Of a stretch of 64,000 nucleotides of DNA, positions 13,873-21,362 are shown piece by piece. Position 1 is the first letter of the stretch; each line of letters opens with the position of its first letter. Source of the stretch: Georgenia satyanarayanai. Lineage in GTDB: Bacteria > Actinomycetota > Actinomycetes > Actinomycetales > Actinomycetaceae. A program made the translations under genes and the position numbers. The notes beneath the pieces are model-generated. The model saw only the letters and a list, made by a program, of their open reading frames with translations, was not told the origin of the DNA and ran no database searches. The DNA is taken from contig NZ_UETB01000008.1 of the NCBI RefSeq assembly GCF_900116375.1, positions 99,088 to 163,087 of the forward strand, read 5' to 3'.

Positions 13873-15393
13873 ATGGGTGTCGTCATCGGGATCGACGTCG
13901 GCACGACGACCGCCAAGGTCATCGCCGTCGACACCGCCTCGGACTGGCGGGTGGCTGCCTTCCGCGAGTACCGGCTCGCCGAGCCGCAGCCGCGCTGGCA
14001 GGTGCAGGGGCCGCGGATGGTGCTCGACGCCGTCGACGGTGCGCTGGCCGAGGTCGTCGCCGCCTCCGCCGGACGCGCCATCGACGTCATCGGCGTCGGT
14101 TCGGCGATGCACGGGCTCATCGGGCTCGACGAGGACCTGCACCCGATCACCGACATCATCACGTGGGCCGACACCCGCGCCCACGCCGAGGCCGCCGAGC
14201 TGCGCGCCGCCGGCCGGGCCCGGGAGCTGCTCCACCTGTCCGGCACGCCGGTCCACCCGATGAGCCCACTCGTCAAGCTCATGTGGTTCGCCCGCCACGA
14301 CATCGCCACGGCCGCCCGTGCCCACCGCTGGATCGGTCTCAAGGACCTCGTCCTGCTGCACCTCACCGGCCGGCTCGTCACCGAGCTGTCGACGGCCTCC
14401 GCCTCCGGGCTGCTCGACCTGTCCACCCGCACGTGGGCCGACTCCTCGCTGGCGCTGGCCGGGGTGCGTCGTGAGCAGCTGCCCGAGGTGCTCCCGACGA
14501 CGGCGATCCTCGAGCTGTCCCGCGAGGCGGGCGGCCGCGTGGGTCTCCCGGCGGGCATCCCGGTCAACACGGGCGCGACCGACGGGCCGCTGGGCAACCT
14601 CGGCACCGGCGCGATCGAGCTCGGGATCGCGGGGCTGTCGATGGGCACGAGCGGCGCGGTGCGCACCGTCGTCGACGAGCCCAAGCTCGACGAGGGCGGG
14701 CGCCTGTTCTGCTACGCGCTGACGGACGATGCCTGGGTGCTCGGCGCGGCGATCAGCAACGGGGGAGTCGTGGCCCGCTGGGCGGGTGACGTCTTCGCCC
14801 CGGACGTGCCGGCCGGGCCGCTGCGCGACGTCCAGATCATGGCGATGGCCGGCGGCGTGCCGGCCGGCAGCGAGGGCCTCATCATGCTGCCCTACCTCCT
14901 CGGTGAGCGGGCGCCGCTGTGGGACCCCGAGCTCACCGGCTCCTTCCTCGGGGTGCGGCACGGCCACGGCCGTGGTCACTTCATCCGTGCCGCGATCGAG
15001 GGTGTCGCGCTGCAGATGTCCAGCCTGGTCGACGTCCTCGACACCGTCACGCCGGTCACCGAGGTGCGGTGCACCGGCGGCGTCTTCCGCGCCGACCTGT
15101 GGCGCCAGGTGATGGCGGCGACGATCGGTCGTCCGCTCGTCCCCACGGACGACGCCGAGGGCTCGGCGCTCGGCTCGGCGATCCTCGCGCTGTACGCCAC
15201 CGAGCAGGTCGGCTCGCTCGCCGCGGGCCTCGAGCTGCTCAGCCCGGCCGGCGAGGTCGCCGACCCGATCGGTGTCTCCGAGGCCGACCGCGCGACCTAC
15301 TCCGGCCTGCGAGCCCGAGCCGCGCACCTCCTCGGTGCCTACGACGAGCTCCAGTCCTACCTGGAGACCCTGGAGACCCAACCCCGCCTCTGA
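13873..15393 (+). CDS. gntK: FGGY-family gluconokinase
   Basis: Phosphorylates D-gluconate at C6. The 506-residue FGGY kinase has the N-terminal ATPase-fold strand GIDVGTTTAKVIAVD, WADTRAHAEA, HPMSPLVKLMWF near residue 133, TDGPLGNLGTGA, and MGTSGAVR. The HPMSPLxKL and TSGAVR blocks are typical of gluconokinases rather than xylulokinases or glycerol kinases. The ATG at 13873 follows the uxuB stop by 2 bp, so the gene is the third of the operon. Its presence is the link that makes sense of the locus: mannonate from UxuB is not its substrate, but gluconate from the nickel epimerase would be, and its product feeds Gnd. A related sugar-acid kinase is the main alternative. Confidence 0.87.
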   Translation: MGVVIGIDVGTTTAKVIAVDTASDWRVAAFREYRLAEPQPRWQVQGPRMVLDAVDGALAEVVAASAGRAIDVIGVGSAMHGLIGLDEDLHPITDIITWADTRAHAEAAELRAAGRARELLHLSGTPVHPMSPLVKLMWFARHDIATAARAHRWIGLKDLVLLHLTGRLVTELSTASASGLLDLSTRTWADSSLALAGVRREQLPEVLPTTAILELSREAGGRVGLPAGIPVNTGATDGPLGNLGTGAIELGIAGLSMGTSGAVRTVVDEPKLDEGGRLFCYALTDDAWVLGAAISNGGVVARWAGDVFAPDVPAGPLRDVQIMAMAGGVPAGSEGLIMLPYLLGERAPLWDPELTGSFLGVRHGHGRGHFIRAAIEGVALQMSSLVDVLDTVTPVTEVRCTGGVFRADLWRQVMAATIGRPLVPTDDAEGSALGSAILALYATEQVGSLAAGLELLSPAGEVADPIGVSEADRATYSGLRARAAHLLGAYDELQSYLETLETQPRL

Positions 15394-15416
15394 CGCTCCC
15401 CCCTCAACGTCGCAGG

Positions 15417-15466
15417 TGGTGAGTCGACCGACGGGTGTCGCACCCGACGCGTCGGCCAGCTCACCA
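15417..15466. terminator. Hairpin between convergent gntK and the GCS2 ligase gene
   Basis: TGGTGAG (15417-15423) pairs with CTCACCA (15460-15466), and inner CCGACG/CGTCGG and GGTG/CACC segments extend the structure. It fills most of the 96-bp gap between converging genes and could stop transcription from both sides. Confidence 0.6.
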
Positions 15467-15489
15467 GCTGCGCAGCTCGGGGGAGGGGA

Positions 15490-16968
15490 TCAGGAGGGGA
15501 GGGGCCAGGTGTGGACCGGGTCGCCGAGGTTCATGTGGCGGACGTAGTCGGCGAGCATGAGGTGCAGGGCGTCGCGGCGGTCCTTCCCGCGCGCCTCGTG
15601 GGCCTTGACGGCGGCGACCTGCCACGTGGCACCGTTGCGGCGCAGCCGCGCACGCGCCTCGATGATGTCGAGGTAGCGTCCCGCGACCGAGGCGTCGACG
15701 CCGAGCCGCTCCAGGCCGCTGGCCGCCAGCGGCAGGAGCGTCCCGAGGACGAGCTCGGCGCCGTCCACCTCACCGAGGCCCGGCCAGTACAGCCGCGCGT
15801 CGATGCCGTGCCGGGCGGCGGTGAGGAAGTTCTCCCGCGCGGCGTCGAAGGACATCCGTGACCACAGGGGCCGCTCGTCGGTGACGAGCTCGACGACCAT
15901 CCCGTAGAAGAAGGCCGCGTTGGCGAGCGTGTCGACGACGCTCGGCCCGGCGGGCAGCACCCGGTTCTCCACCCGCAGGTGCGGGCGTCCGTCCTGGACG
16001 TCGTAGATCGGGCGGTTCCACCGGTAGACCGTGCCGTTGTGCAGCCGCAGCTCGCCCAGCGTCGGCGTGCCCCCGGCCGCGAGGACCGCCGCCGGGTCCT
16101 CGTCGCTGCTCACCGGCAGCAGGGCCGGGAAGTAGCGGACGTTCTCCTCGAAGAGGTCGAAGATCGAGGTGATCCACCGGTCGCCGAAGAAGACCCGCGG
16201 GCGCACGCCCTGGTTGCGCAGCTCGACCGAGCGGGTGTCGGTCGCCTGGAGGAAGGTCTCCACGCGCGTCTCGGCCTGGAGGTGGTGGCCGAAGAGGAAG
16301 GGGGAGTTGGCGCCCATGACGAGCTGGGGACCGGCGAGCAGCTGTGAGGCGTTCCAGTACGCGGAGTAGCGCCGCGGGGTGACCTGCAGGTGGAGCTGCG
16401 TGGAGGTGCACGCGGCCTCGGCGATGATCGAGTCCATCGTGAGCGACAGCGGCTCCGGCCCGCCGATGCGCAGCGTGATGTCCTCGCGCCGCGAGTTCAT
16501 GATGGCCTCGTCCAGCGCCACGTACCGGTCACTGTCGCTGAACCAGCTACGGCCGGCGGGCGGCGCCGGCAGCGTCGGCAGGATGCCCGCCATGACGAGC
16601 TCGGCGCCGACGTCCCCGGCGCGGTCCCGTGCACGGTTGAGGTTGCGCCGCAGCGCCGCCTCGAGCTGGACCAGGGACTGTCCGTCGATGCGCCGCGGCT
16701 CGACGTTGAGCTCGATGGTGAACCTGCCCAGCTCAGTCTGGTAGAGCGGGTCGGCGATGCGCTCGAGCACCTCGGCGTTGCGGTGGAAGGGCCGCATGTC
16801 CGGGCCGGCGAGGCCGAGCTCGATCTCCAGACCCGTGCGCCACTCGTCCTCGACGAAGACACCGGCGTCGAGCATCGCCTCGAGCGTGTCCAGGCACCGG
16901 CGGATCTTCGCCCGGTACTTCGCATGGTCCGCCCGGGTGAAGGTCGTCCCCGAGATGTCCTCACCCAC
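15490..16968 (-). CDS. Glutamate-cysteine ligase family 2 (GCS2) carboxylate-amine ligase
   Basis: Cytoplasmic ATP-dependent ligase of the GCS2 family, 492 residues, somewhat longer than YbdK-type members. The N-terminal half has the family glutamate-binding pattern GLEIELGLAG and FTIELNVEPRRIDG, then STQLHLQVTPRRYSAYWNAS with the conserved HLQV block. NGTVYRWNRPIYDVQDG and LRVENRVLPAGPS follow. The GTG at 16968 is chosen because it puts the first conserved helix about 15 residues in; the open frame upstream runs antisense to the next gene. Some family members make gamma-glutamylcysteine (including the EgtA step of ergothioneine synthesis), others act on unknown amines. No pathway partner is adjacent, so the substrate is unassigned. 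Confidence 0.82.
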   Translation of the reverse strand: MGEDISGTTFTRADHAKYRAKIRRCLDTLEAMLDAGVFVEDEWRTGLEIELGLAGPDMRPFHRNAEVLERIADPLYQTELGRFTIELNVEPRRIDGQSLVQLEAALRRNLNRARDRAGDVGAELVMAGILPTLPAPPAGRSWFSDSDRYVALDEAIMNSRREDITLRIGGPEPLSLTMDSIIAEAACTSTQLHLQVTPRRYSAYWNASQLLAGPQLVMGANSPFLFGHHLQAETRVETFLQATDTRSVELRNQGVRPRVFFGDRWITSIFDLFEENVRYFPALLPVSSDEDPAAVLAAGGTPTLGELRLHNGTVYRWNRPIYDVQDGRPHLRVENRVLPAGPSVVDTLANAAFFYGMVVELVTDERPLWSRMSFDAARENFLTAARHGIDARLYWPGLGEVDGAELVLGTLLPLAASGLERLGVDASVAGRYLDIIEARARLRRNGATWQVAAVKAHEARGKDRRDALHLMLADYVRHMNLGDPVHTWPLPS

Positions 16969-17046
16969 GGCCGCTCCTCGTCTTGACGTCGCACGAGAGC
17001 GAACCACATGACGGGCCGCTCGGCACGCGGTCCGGGCTGAGCGACA

Positions 17047-19005
17047 ATGGTGGGGATGGACGACGACGAGCAGAGCGAGGCGCCGCGGCGACGCTGGCCG
17101 TGGTGGCACCGCCAGACGACGACGACGCGGCGCGTCATCCGCACGGCCCTGCTGCTCGTCGTCACGGTGCTGGTCTCCGGTGTCGTGGGCGTCCTCACCG
17201 CGTCGACCGACTCCTCCCTCGGCCCGCACGTGGCCCACTACGAGATCACCGCGCAGCACGAGGTCGTCGTCGACCTCGGGCCCCTCGGTACGGTCCTCGT
17301 CGACTCCCCGATGCCGTGGCCGCTGGGTGTGGAGGTCGTGGTCCAGGAGATCCCCGCCGAGCTGACCGCCGTGTCGGCCGACCCGGTCACCGGCCTGGCC
17401 GGTGACGTCGCCGCCTACGCCCAGGCCGTGTCCCACCCCGACGCCGTCATCGCCGACGCCGTCGCCGCCCTGGTCCGTGACGCGCTGGGCCGCGCGGCGA
17501 TCGTGGCCGGCTTCATCCTCCTCGTCGTCGCCGGGGCGCGGTTCGCCTCGCGCGGCCTGCTGCGCCGCGAGGTCGCCCACGCGGCGCGCCGGCCCGGGGT
17601 GGTGCCGCTCGCTGCGGTCGTCGCCGTCACGCTCGTGGCGGTGCCCACGGCCATCACCCTGCGCGACCGTCCCGCGCCGGGCCGGACCATCAGCGCGCTG
17701 GCCGGCACGCCGCTGGAGGACCTGCGGATGACCGGCCGGATGGCTGAGCTCATCGACACCTACGGGGGCTACCTCGTGGAGGCCTACGAGGAGAACGAGG
17801 CGTTCTACGCCTCGGTCACCGAGAACCTCGAGGCGGCCTACGCCCAGAACCGTGCTCCCGTCCGCCCGCCCGGCATCCCCATCGTCAGCCCCGCGCCCAC
17901 CGACACCGCCACGGACGACGGGGTGACCGACGAGACCACCGACCCCGACGACGCCGCCACGGGCGACGACGCCGCCACCGACGGCGCCGACGCCGCCACG
18001 GGCGACGACGCCGCCACCGACGGCGCCGACGCCGCCACGGGCGACGACGCCGCCACGCCCGACGGCGCCGCCACCGACGGCGACGACCTTCCGCCCGTCC
18101 CGGGCGTCACGAGCGACGCCGTGACCGGCGAGGGGGCGTTCCCCGCCACGGAGCCGGCGACCGAGCCGCCGGCGCGGTTGGAGCCGGTGACCTTCCTCCT
18201 CGTCAGCGACCTCCACTGCAACGTCGGCATGGCCTCCGTCATCGCCACCGCCGCGCGCCTGAGCGGGGCGAGCGCGCTCCTCGACGCGGGTGACACGGTG
18301 ATGAGCGGCACGACGGTGGAGTCCTACTGCGTCAACGCCTTCGCGGGGGAGGTCCCCGACGACCTCCCGATGATCGTGTCCACGGGCAACCACGACTCCG
18401 TCACCACCGCGGAGCAGATGCGCGACGCCGGGTACGTCGTCCTCGGCGGGGAGGCCGTCGAGGTCGAGGGCGTGCGCATCCTCGGGGACACCGACCCCAC
18501 GCTCACCGCCGTCGGCGAGGGCACCAAGCCCGAGCGCGACGAGACCGTCCCGGAGATGGGCGAGCGGCTCGCCGAGGAGGCCTGCTCCGCCGACCGGGCC
18601 GACATCCTCCTCGTCCACAACCCCCGCGCCGCGCTGCCGACCCTCGAGCAGGGCTGCGCGCCGCTCGCACTGTCGGGGCACTGGCACCGCCGCGAGGGCC
18701 CCGAGATCCACGGGGCCGGTACCCGCTACGTCAGCGCGAGCACTGCCGGCGCCTCCGGCGGCGCGACGGTCGGGCCGCTCAACGGGCCGGCGGAGATGAC
18801 GGTGCTGCGGGTCGACGCCGCCAGCGGCCGTCCGCTCGACTACCGGATCGTCACGGTCGGGACCGACGCGACCGTCGACGTGGGGCGCTGGTACCGGTTC
18901 CCGGACCCTGCTGCCTCAGCCCCGACGAGCGGCGATACTGGGACCTCCGGGTCCACCGAGGAGCCCACCGACGCGGAGTCCTCCGCGGGAACGGAGCGCA
19001 GATGA
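17047..19005 (+). CDS. Membrane-anchored metallophosphoesterase with repeat linker
   Basis: A 652-residue protein with two parts. The N-terminal half has three hydrophobic segments (about residues 31-52, 157-176 and 188-206). After an Asp/Ala/Thr-rich linker comes a calcineurin-like phosphoesterase domain (about 378-610) with the metal-binding set SDLHCN, DAGDTV, STGNHDS, LLVHNPR and GHWHRR. A signal-anchor near residue 31 suggests the catalytic domain is extracytoplasmic. The linker is built of 13-residue repeats encoded by near-identical 39-bp units. ATG 17056 is an alternative start. Its stop overlaps the start of the VKOR gene, and that gene overlaps the DtxR regulator, giving a three-gene operon. 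Substrate unknown. Confidence 0.85.
   Translation: MVGMDDDEQSEAPRRRWPWWHRQTTTTRRVIRTALLLVVTVLVSGVVGVLTASTDSSLGPHVAHYEITAQHEVVVDLGPLGTVLVDSPMPWPLGVEVVVQEIPAELTAVSADPVTGLAGDVAAYAQAVSHPDAVIADAVAALVRDALGRAAIVAGFILLVVAGARFASRGLLRREVAHAARRPGVVPLAAVVAVTLVAVPTAITLRDRPAPGRTISALAGTPLEDLRMTGRMAELIDTYGGYLVEAYEENEAFYASVTENLEAAYAQNRAPVRPPGIPIVSPAPTDTATDDGVTDETTDPDDAATGDDAATDGADAATGDDAATDGADAATGDDAATPDGAATDGDDLPPVPGVTSDAVTGEGAFPATEPATEPPARLEPVTFLLVSDLHCNVGMASVIATAARLSGASALLDAGDTVMSGTTVESYCVNAFAGEVPDDLPMIVSTGNHDSVTTAEQMRDAGYVVLGGEAVEVEGVRILGDTDPTLTAVGEGTKPERDETVPEMGERLAEEACSADRADILLVHNPRAALPTLEQGCAPLALSGHWHRREGPEIHGAGTRYVSASTAGASGGATVGPLNGPAEMTVLRVDAASGRPLDYRIVTVGTDATVDVGRWYRFPDPAASAPTSGDTGTSGSTEEPTDAESSAGTERR
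17950..18054 (+). repeat. In-frame 39-bp tandem repeats in the metallophosphoesterase linker
   Basis: Two exact 39-bp units (17950-17988, 17989-18027) and 27 bp of a third (18028-18054), encoding DAATGDDAATDGA. Variation in copy number would change linker length without shifting frame. Confidence 0.85.
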
Positions 19006-19709
19006 GCCAGCAGCAGCGGGCCGAGGACGCCACCGCGGACGAGGACGTCCTCACGGACGAGGAGCTGCTCGCCGAGGAGGAGGCGCTCGCGGCGCTCGAC
19101 CCCGCGCGCCCCACCGAGCACCAGCTCGCCGGCGGCGCCCCCCGGGGCCTGGGCTGGCTCCTCACCATCGGTGGCGCGCTCGGGACGTGGGCCTCGGTCA
19201 TGCTCATCCTGTCCACGCAGAAGCTGCTGCGCGACCCCGACGCCGCGCTCGGCTGCGACATCAACCCGCTCATCGGCTGTGGCAAGTTCGTCCTGTCGTG
19301 GCAGGCCTCGGTGCTCGGCCCGCCCAACGCCGTCCTCGGGACGATCGGTTTCGCGATCGTCACCGCGACCGGTGTCGCCCTCCTCGGCGGTGGCCGCCTC
19401 CCACGCGTCTACTGGGTGCTGCTCATGGCCGGCTCCGTGCTCGCCGCCGTGTGGATCACGTGGTTCCAGTACCAGGCCTTCACCAACCTGCGCGGCCTGT
19501 GCCCCTACTGCCTCGTCGTGTGGGCGGTGACGATCCCGATCGTCGTCAACGTCTGGGCCCGCGGCCTCCAGGGCCGGCACCTTCCCGCCCCCGAGGGCCT
19601 GCGGCGCTTCCTCGTCCAGGACCGCGCCCTGGTCATCACGGTCTGGTACGCCGTCGTCCTCCTCCTCATCGGCGTCGTCTTCTGGGACCAGTGGATGCTG
19701 ATCCTGTGA
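19002..19709 (+). CDS. Vitamin K epoxide reductase (VKOR) family membrane protein
   Basis: Membrane quinone-linked oxidase of protein thiols, 235 residues, which in actinobacteria re-oxidises DsbA-like proteins as DsbB does elsewhere. After an acidic cytoplasmic tail of about 45 residues come four VKOR helices. The loop pair of cysteines is in LGCDINPLIGCGKF and the active CPYC in LRGLCPYCLVVW. A final helix (about 204-222) follows. The ATG at 19002 overlaps the preceding stop. No thioredoxin-like partner is fused or adjacent, so its client oxidoreductase lies elsewhere. The neighbouring metal regulator does not by itself suggest a link to thiol oxidation. Confidence 0.92.
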   Translation: MSQQQRAEDATADEDVLTDEELLAEEEALAALDPARPTEHQLAGGAPRGLGWLLTIGGALGTWASVMLILSTQKLLRDPDAALGCDINPLIGCGKFVLSWQASVLGPPNAVLGTIGFAIVTATGVALLGGGRLPRVYWVLLMAGSVLAAVWITWFQYQAFTNLRGLCPYCLVVWAVTIPIVVNVWARGLQGRHLPAPEGLRRFLVQDRALVITVWYAVVLLLIGVVFWDQWMLIL

Positions 19710-20389
19710 GCCAGCTGCCCACCTCGAACGTCACCCAGGACTACCTCAAGGCGATCTACGCCGCGGTGGAGTGGGGCGGTCCGGCCACGAGCGTGAGCGC
19801 CCTGGCCACCCGGATGGGCGTCTCGGCGTCCACCGCCTCGGAGACCGTCCGGCGCCTGGCGGACGAGGGGCTGGTCCACCACGAGCGCTACGGCGGCATC
19901 TCCCTCACCGGCAGCGGCCGGCAGGCGGCCCTGGCGATGGTGCGCCGCCACCGGCTCATCGAGACCCTCCTCGTCGAGCACCTCGGCTACGGGTGGGACG
20001 AGGTCCACGACGAGGCCGAGATCCTCGAGCACGCCGTCTCCGACCTCCTCGTCGAGCGCATCGACCGGCTCCTCGGCCACCCGGTCCGCGACCCGCACGG
20101 GGACCCCATCCCCACGGTCGGCGGGGAGGTCACCCTCCCGCCCACCCGCCCGCTGGCGCAGACCCCCGCGGGAGAGGGCGGTCGCGTCGTGCGGATCTCC
20201 GACGCCGAGCCGCAGGTGCTGCGCCACCTCGCCGACGTCGGGGTGCACCTGGACGCGCACGTCGCCGTCGTCGAGGCCCGGCCCTACGTCGGCACGACGC
20301 TGTTCACCGTCACCCCGCCCGGGGAGTCCGCGGGGGAGGCCGTCGAGCTCGGCGACCCCGCCGTCGCCGCGGTATGGGTCACCGCCTGA
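19706..20389 (+). CDS. DtxR/MntR-family metal-dependent repressor
   Basis: Iron- or manganese-dependent repressor of 227 residues with three regions: winged helix (about 5-65, TSVSALATRMGVSASTASETVRRL), dimerisation/metal-binding helices (VHDEAEILEHAVSD), and a C-terminal FeoA/SH3-like domain (about 150-227). The residue that is Cys102 in DtxR is Glu here (EAEILEH against EACRWEH), as in manganese-sensing MntR, so a manganese sensor is favoured. The GTG at 19706 overlaps the VKOR stop. No metal transporter gene is adjacent, so targets are elsewhere. Confidence 0.88.
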   Translation: MSQLPTSNVTQDYLKAIYAAVEWGGPATSVSALATRMGVSASTASETVRRLADEGLVHHERYGGISLTGSGRQAALAMVRRHRLIETLLVEHLGYGWDEVHDEAEILEHAVSDLLVERIDRLLGHPVRDPHGDPIPTVGGEVTLPPTRPLAQTPAGEGGRVVRISDAEPQVLRHLADVGVHLDAHVAVVEARPYVGTTLFTVTPPGESAGEAVELGDPAVAAVWVTA

Positions 20390-20393
20390 GCCC

Positions 20394-20858
20394 TCACAGG
20401 TGGCGCTGGGCGGTGCGCAGCTTGTGCGCCAGGTGCTGCAGGGTGCGCAGCTCGTCCTCGTCGAGCGCGCCGCCGACGTAGCGGCGGATCGAGCGCACGT
20501 GGTGGCGGCCGATCTCCCGCTGCAGCCGCACGCCCTCGTCGGTGAGGGCGACGACAACGCCGCGGGCGTCGCCCGGGGCCGCGCGCCGCTCGACGAGCCC
20601 GCGGGCGCCGAGGCGGTCGACCATGCGGCTGAGACTGGGCTGGGACAGGAGGATGAGCGCGGTGAGGTCGCGCATCCGCATCGCCCGGCCCTCACCGAGG
20701 CTGAGCTGGAAGAGGACGTCGTACTCGCGAGAGGTGAGCGGGGCGAAGTCGTCACCGGCCTCGAAGCGCCGCATGAGCGTCACCTGGGCCCGGAAGAGCT
20801 CCTCCCACGCCTCGGCGGCCGTCCGCGTGGAGACACCCTGATGGTCCTGCTCCGGCAC
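20394..20858 (-). CDS. MarR-family transcriptional regulator
   Basis: Winged-helix regulator of 154 residues. Conserved MarR elements are the LTSREYDVLFQLSLGEG helix, the recognition helix LILLSQPSLSRMVDRLGARGLVERR and the wing APGDARGVVVALTDEGV. MarR proteins are dimers that usually repress a neighbouring or divergent gene and are released by small aromatic ligands. It is convergent with the DtxR gene (4-bp gap) and divergent from the HIT gene at 20906 (47-bp gap), which is therefore the nearest candidate target. No clear palindromic operator was found in that short gap. Confidence 0.9.
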   Translation of the reverse strand: MPEQDHQGVSTRTAAEAWEELFRAQVTLMRRFEAGDDFAPLTSREYDVLFQLSLGEGRAMRMRDLTALILLSQPSLSRMVDRLGARGLVERRAAPGDARGVVVALTDEGVRLQREIGRHHVRSIRRYVGGALDEDELRTLQHLAHKLRTAQRHL

Positions 20859-20905
20859 GTCGCTCCTCTCGTCCCGCCGATCGTAGTGGTCGATACCCTG
20901 GCGCC

Positions 20906-21352
20906 ATGAGCACCGTCTTCAGCAAGATCATCGCCGGGGAGATCCCCGGACGCTTCGTCTGGGCCGACGACGAGTGCGTCGCCTTCGCCACGATCGCCCC
21001 CGTCACCGACGGCCACGTCCTCGTCGTCCCACGTGAGGAGGTGGATCAGCTGACCGACGCGCCCGACGACCTCGTCGCCCACCTCGCCGTCGTCGCCGGC
21101 ACGGTGGGGCGTGCGCAGCGCGCGGCGTGGGACGCGCCACGCGCCGCCGTCATGGTGGCCGGCTTCGAGGTACCCCACCTGCACGTGCACGTCCTGCCGG
21201 CGTGGGACGAGACCGCCCTGCGCCTGGACCGGGCACGCACCGACGTCCCGGCCGAGGAGCTCGACGCCGCCGCCGAGCGGCTGCGCGAGGCGCTGCGCGA
21301 GGCCGGCCACGGCACCCACGTGCCGCGCTCGCTCAGCTCCCCGCAGCTCTGA
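20906..21352 (+). CDS. HIT-family nucleotide hydrolase/transferase
   Basis: Histidine-triad protein of 148 residues. The active-site triad VPHLHVHVLPAW lies at about residues 89-100. The N-terminal STVFSKIIAGEIPGRFVWADDECVAF block is typical of Hint/HIT hydrolases that act on nucleoside phosphoramidates, adenylylated amino acids or dinucleotides. The protein is cytoplasmic and normal in length for the branch. It lies between the MarR gene (divergent) and the SNF2 helicase (convergent, 10-bp gap), neither of which defines a pathway. Confidence 0.92.
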   Translation: MSTVFSKIIAGEIPGRFVWADDECVAFATIAPVTDGHVLVVPREEVDQLTDAPDDLVAHLAVVAGTVGRAQRAAWDAPRAAVMVAGFEVPHLHVHVLPAWDETALRLDRARTDVPAEELDAAAERLREALREAGHGTHVPRSLSSPQL

Positions 21353-21362
21353 GGCGGCGGGC

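Noticed and set aside
13873..15393. Xylulokinase as the function of the FGGY kinase
   Set aside because: The HPMSPLxKL and TSGAVR blocks and the neighbouring gnd fit gluconokinase better, and no xylose isomerase is present.
17950..18054. Possible CRISPR-like repeat array
   Set aside because: Repeats are directly adjacent without spacers, in frame, and inside a protein linker.
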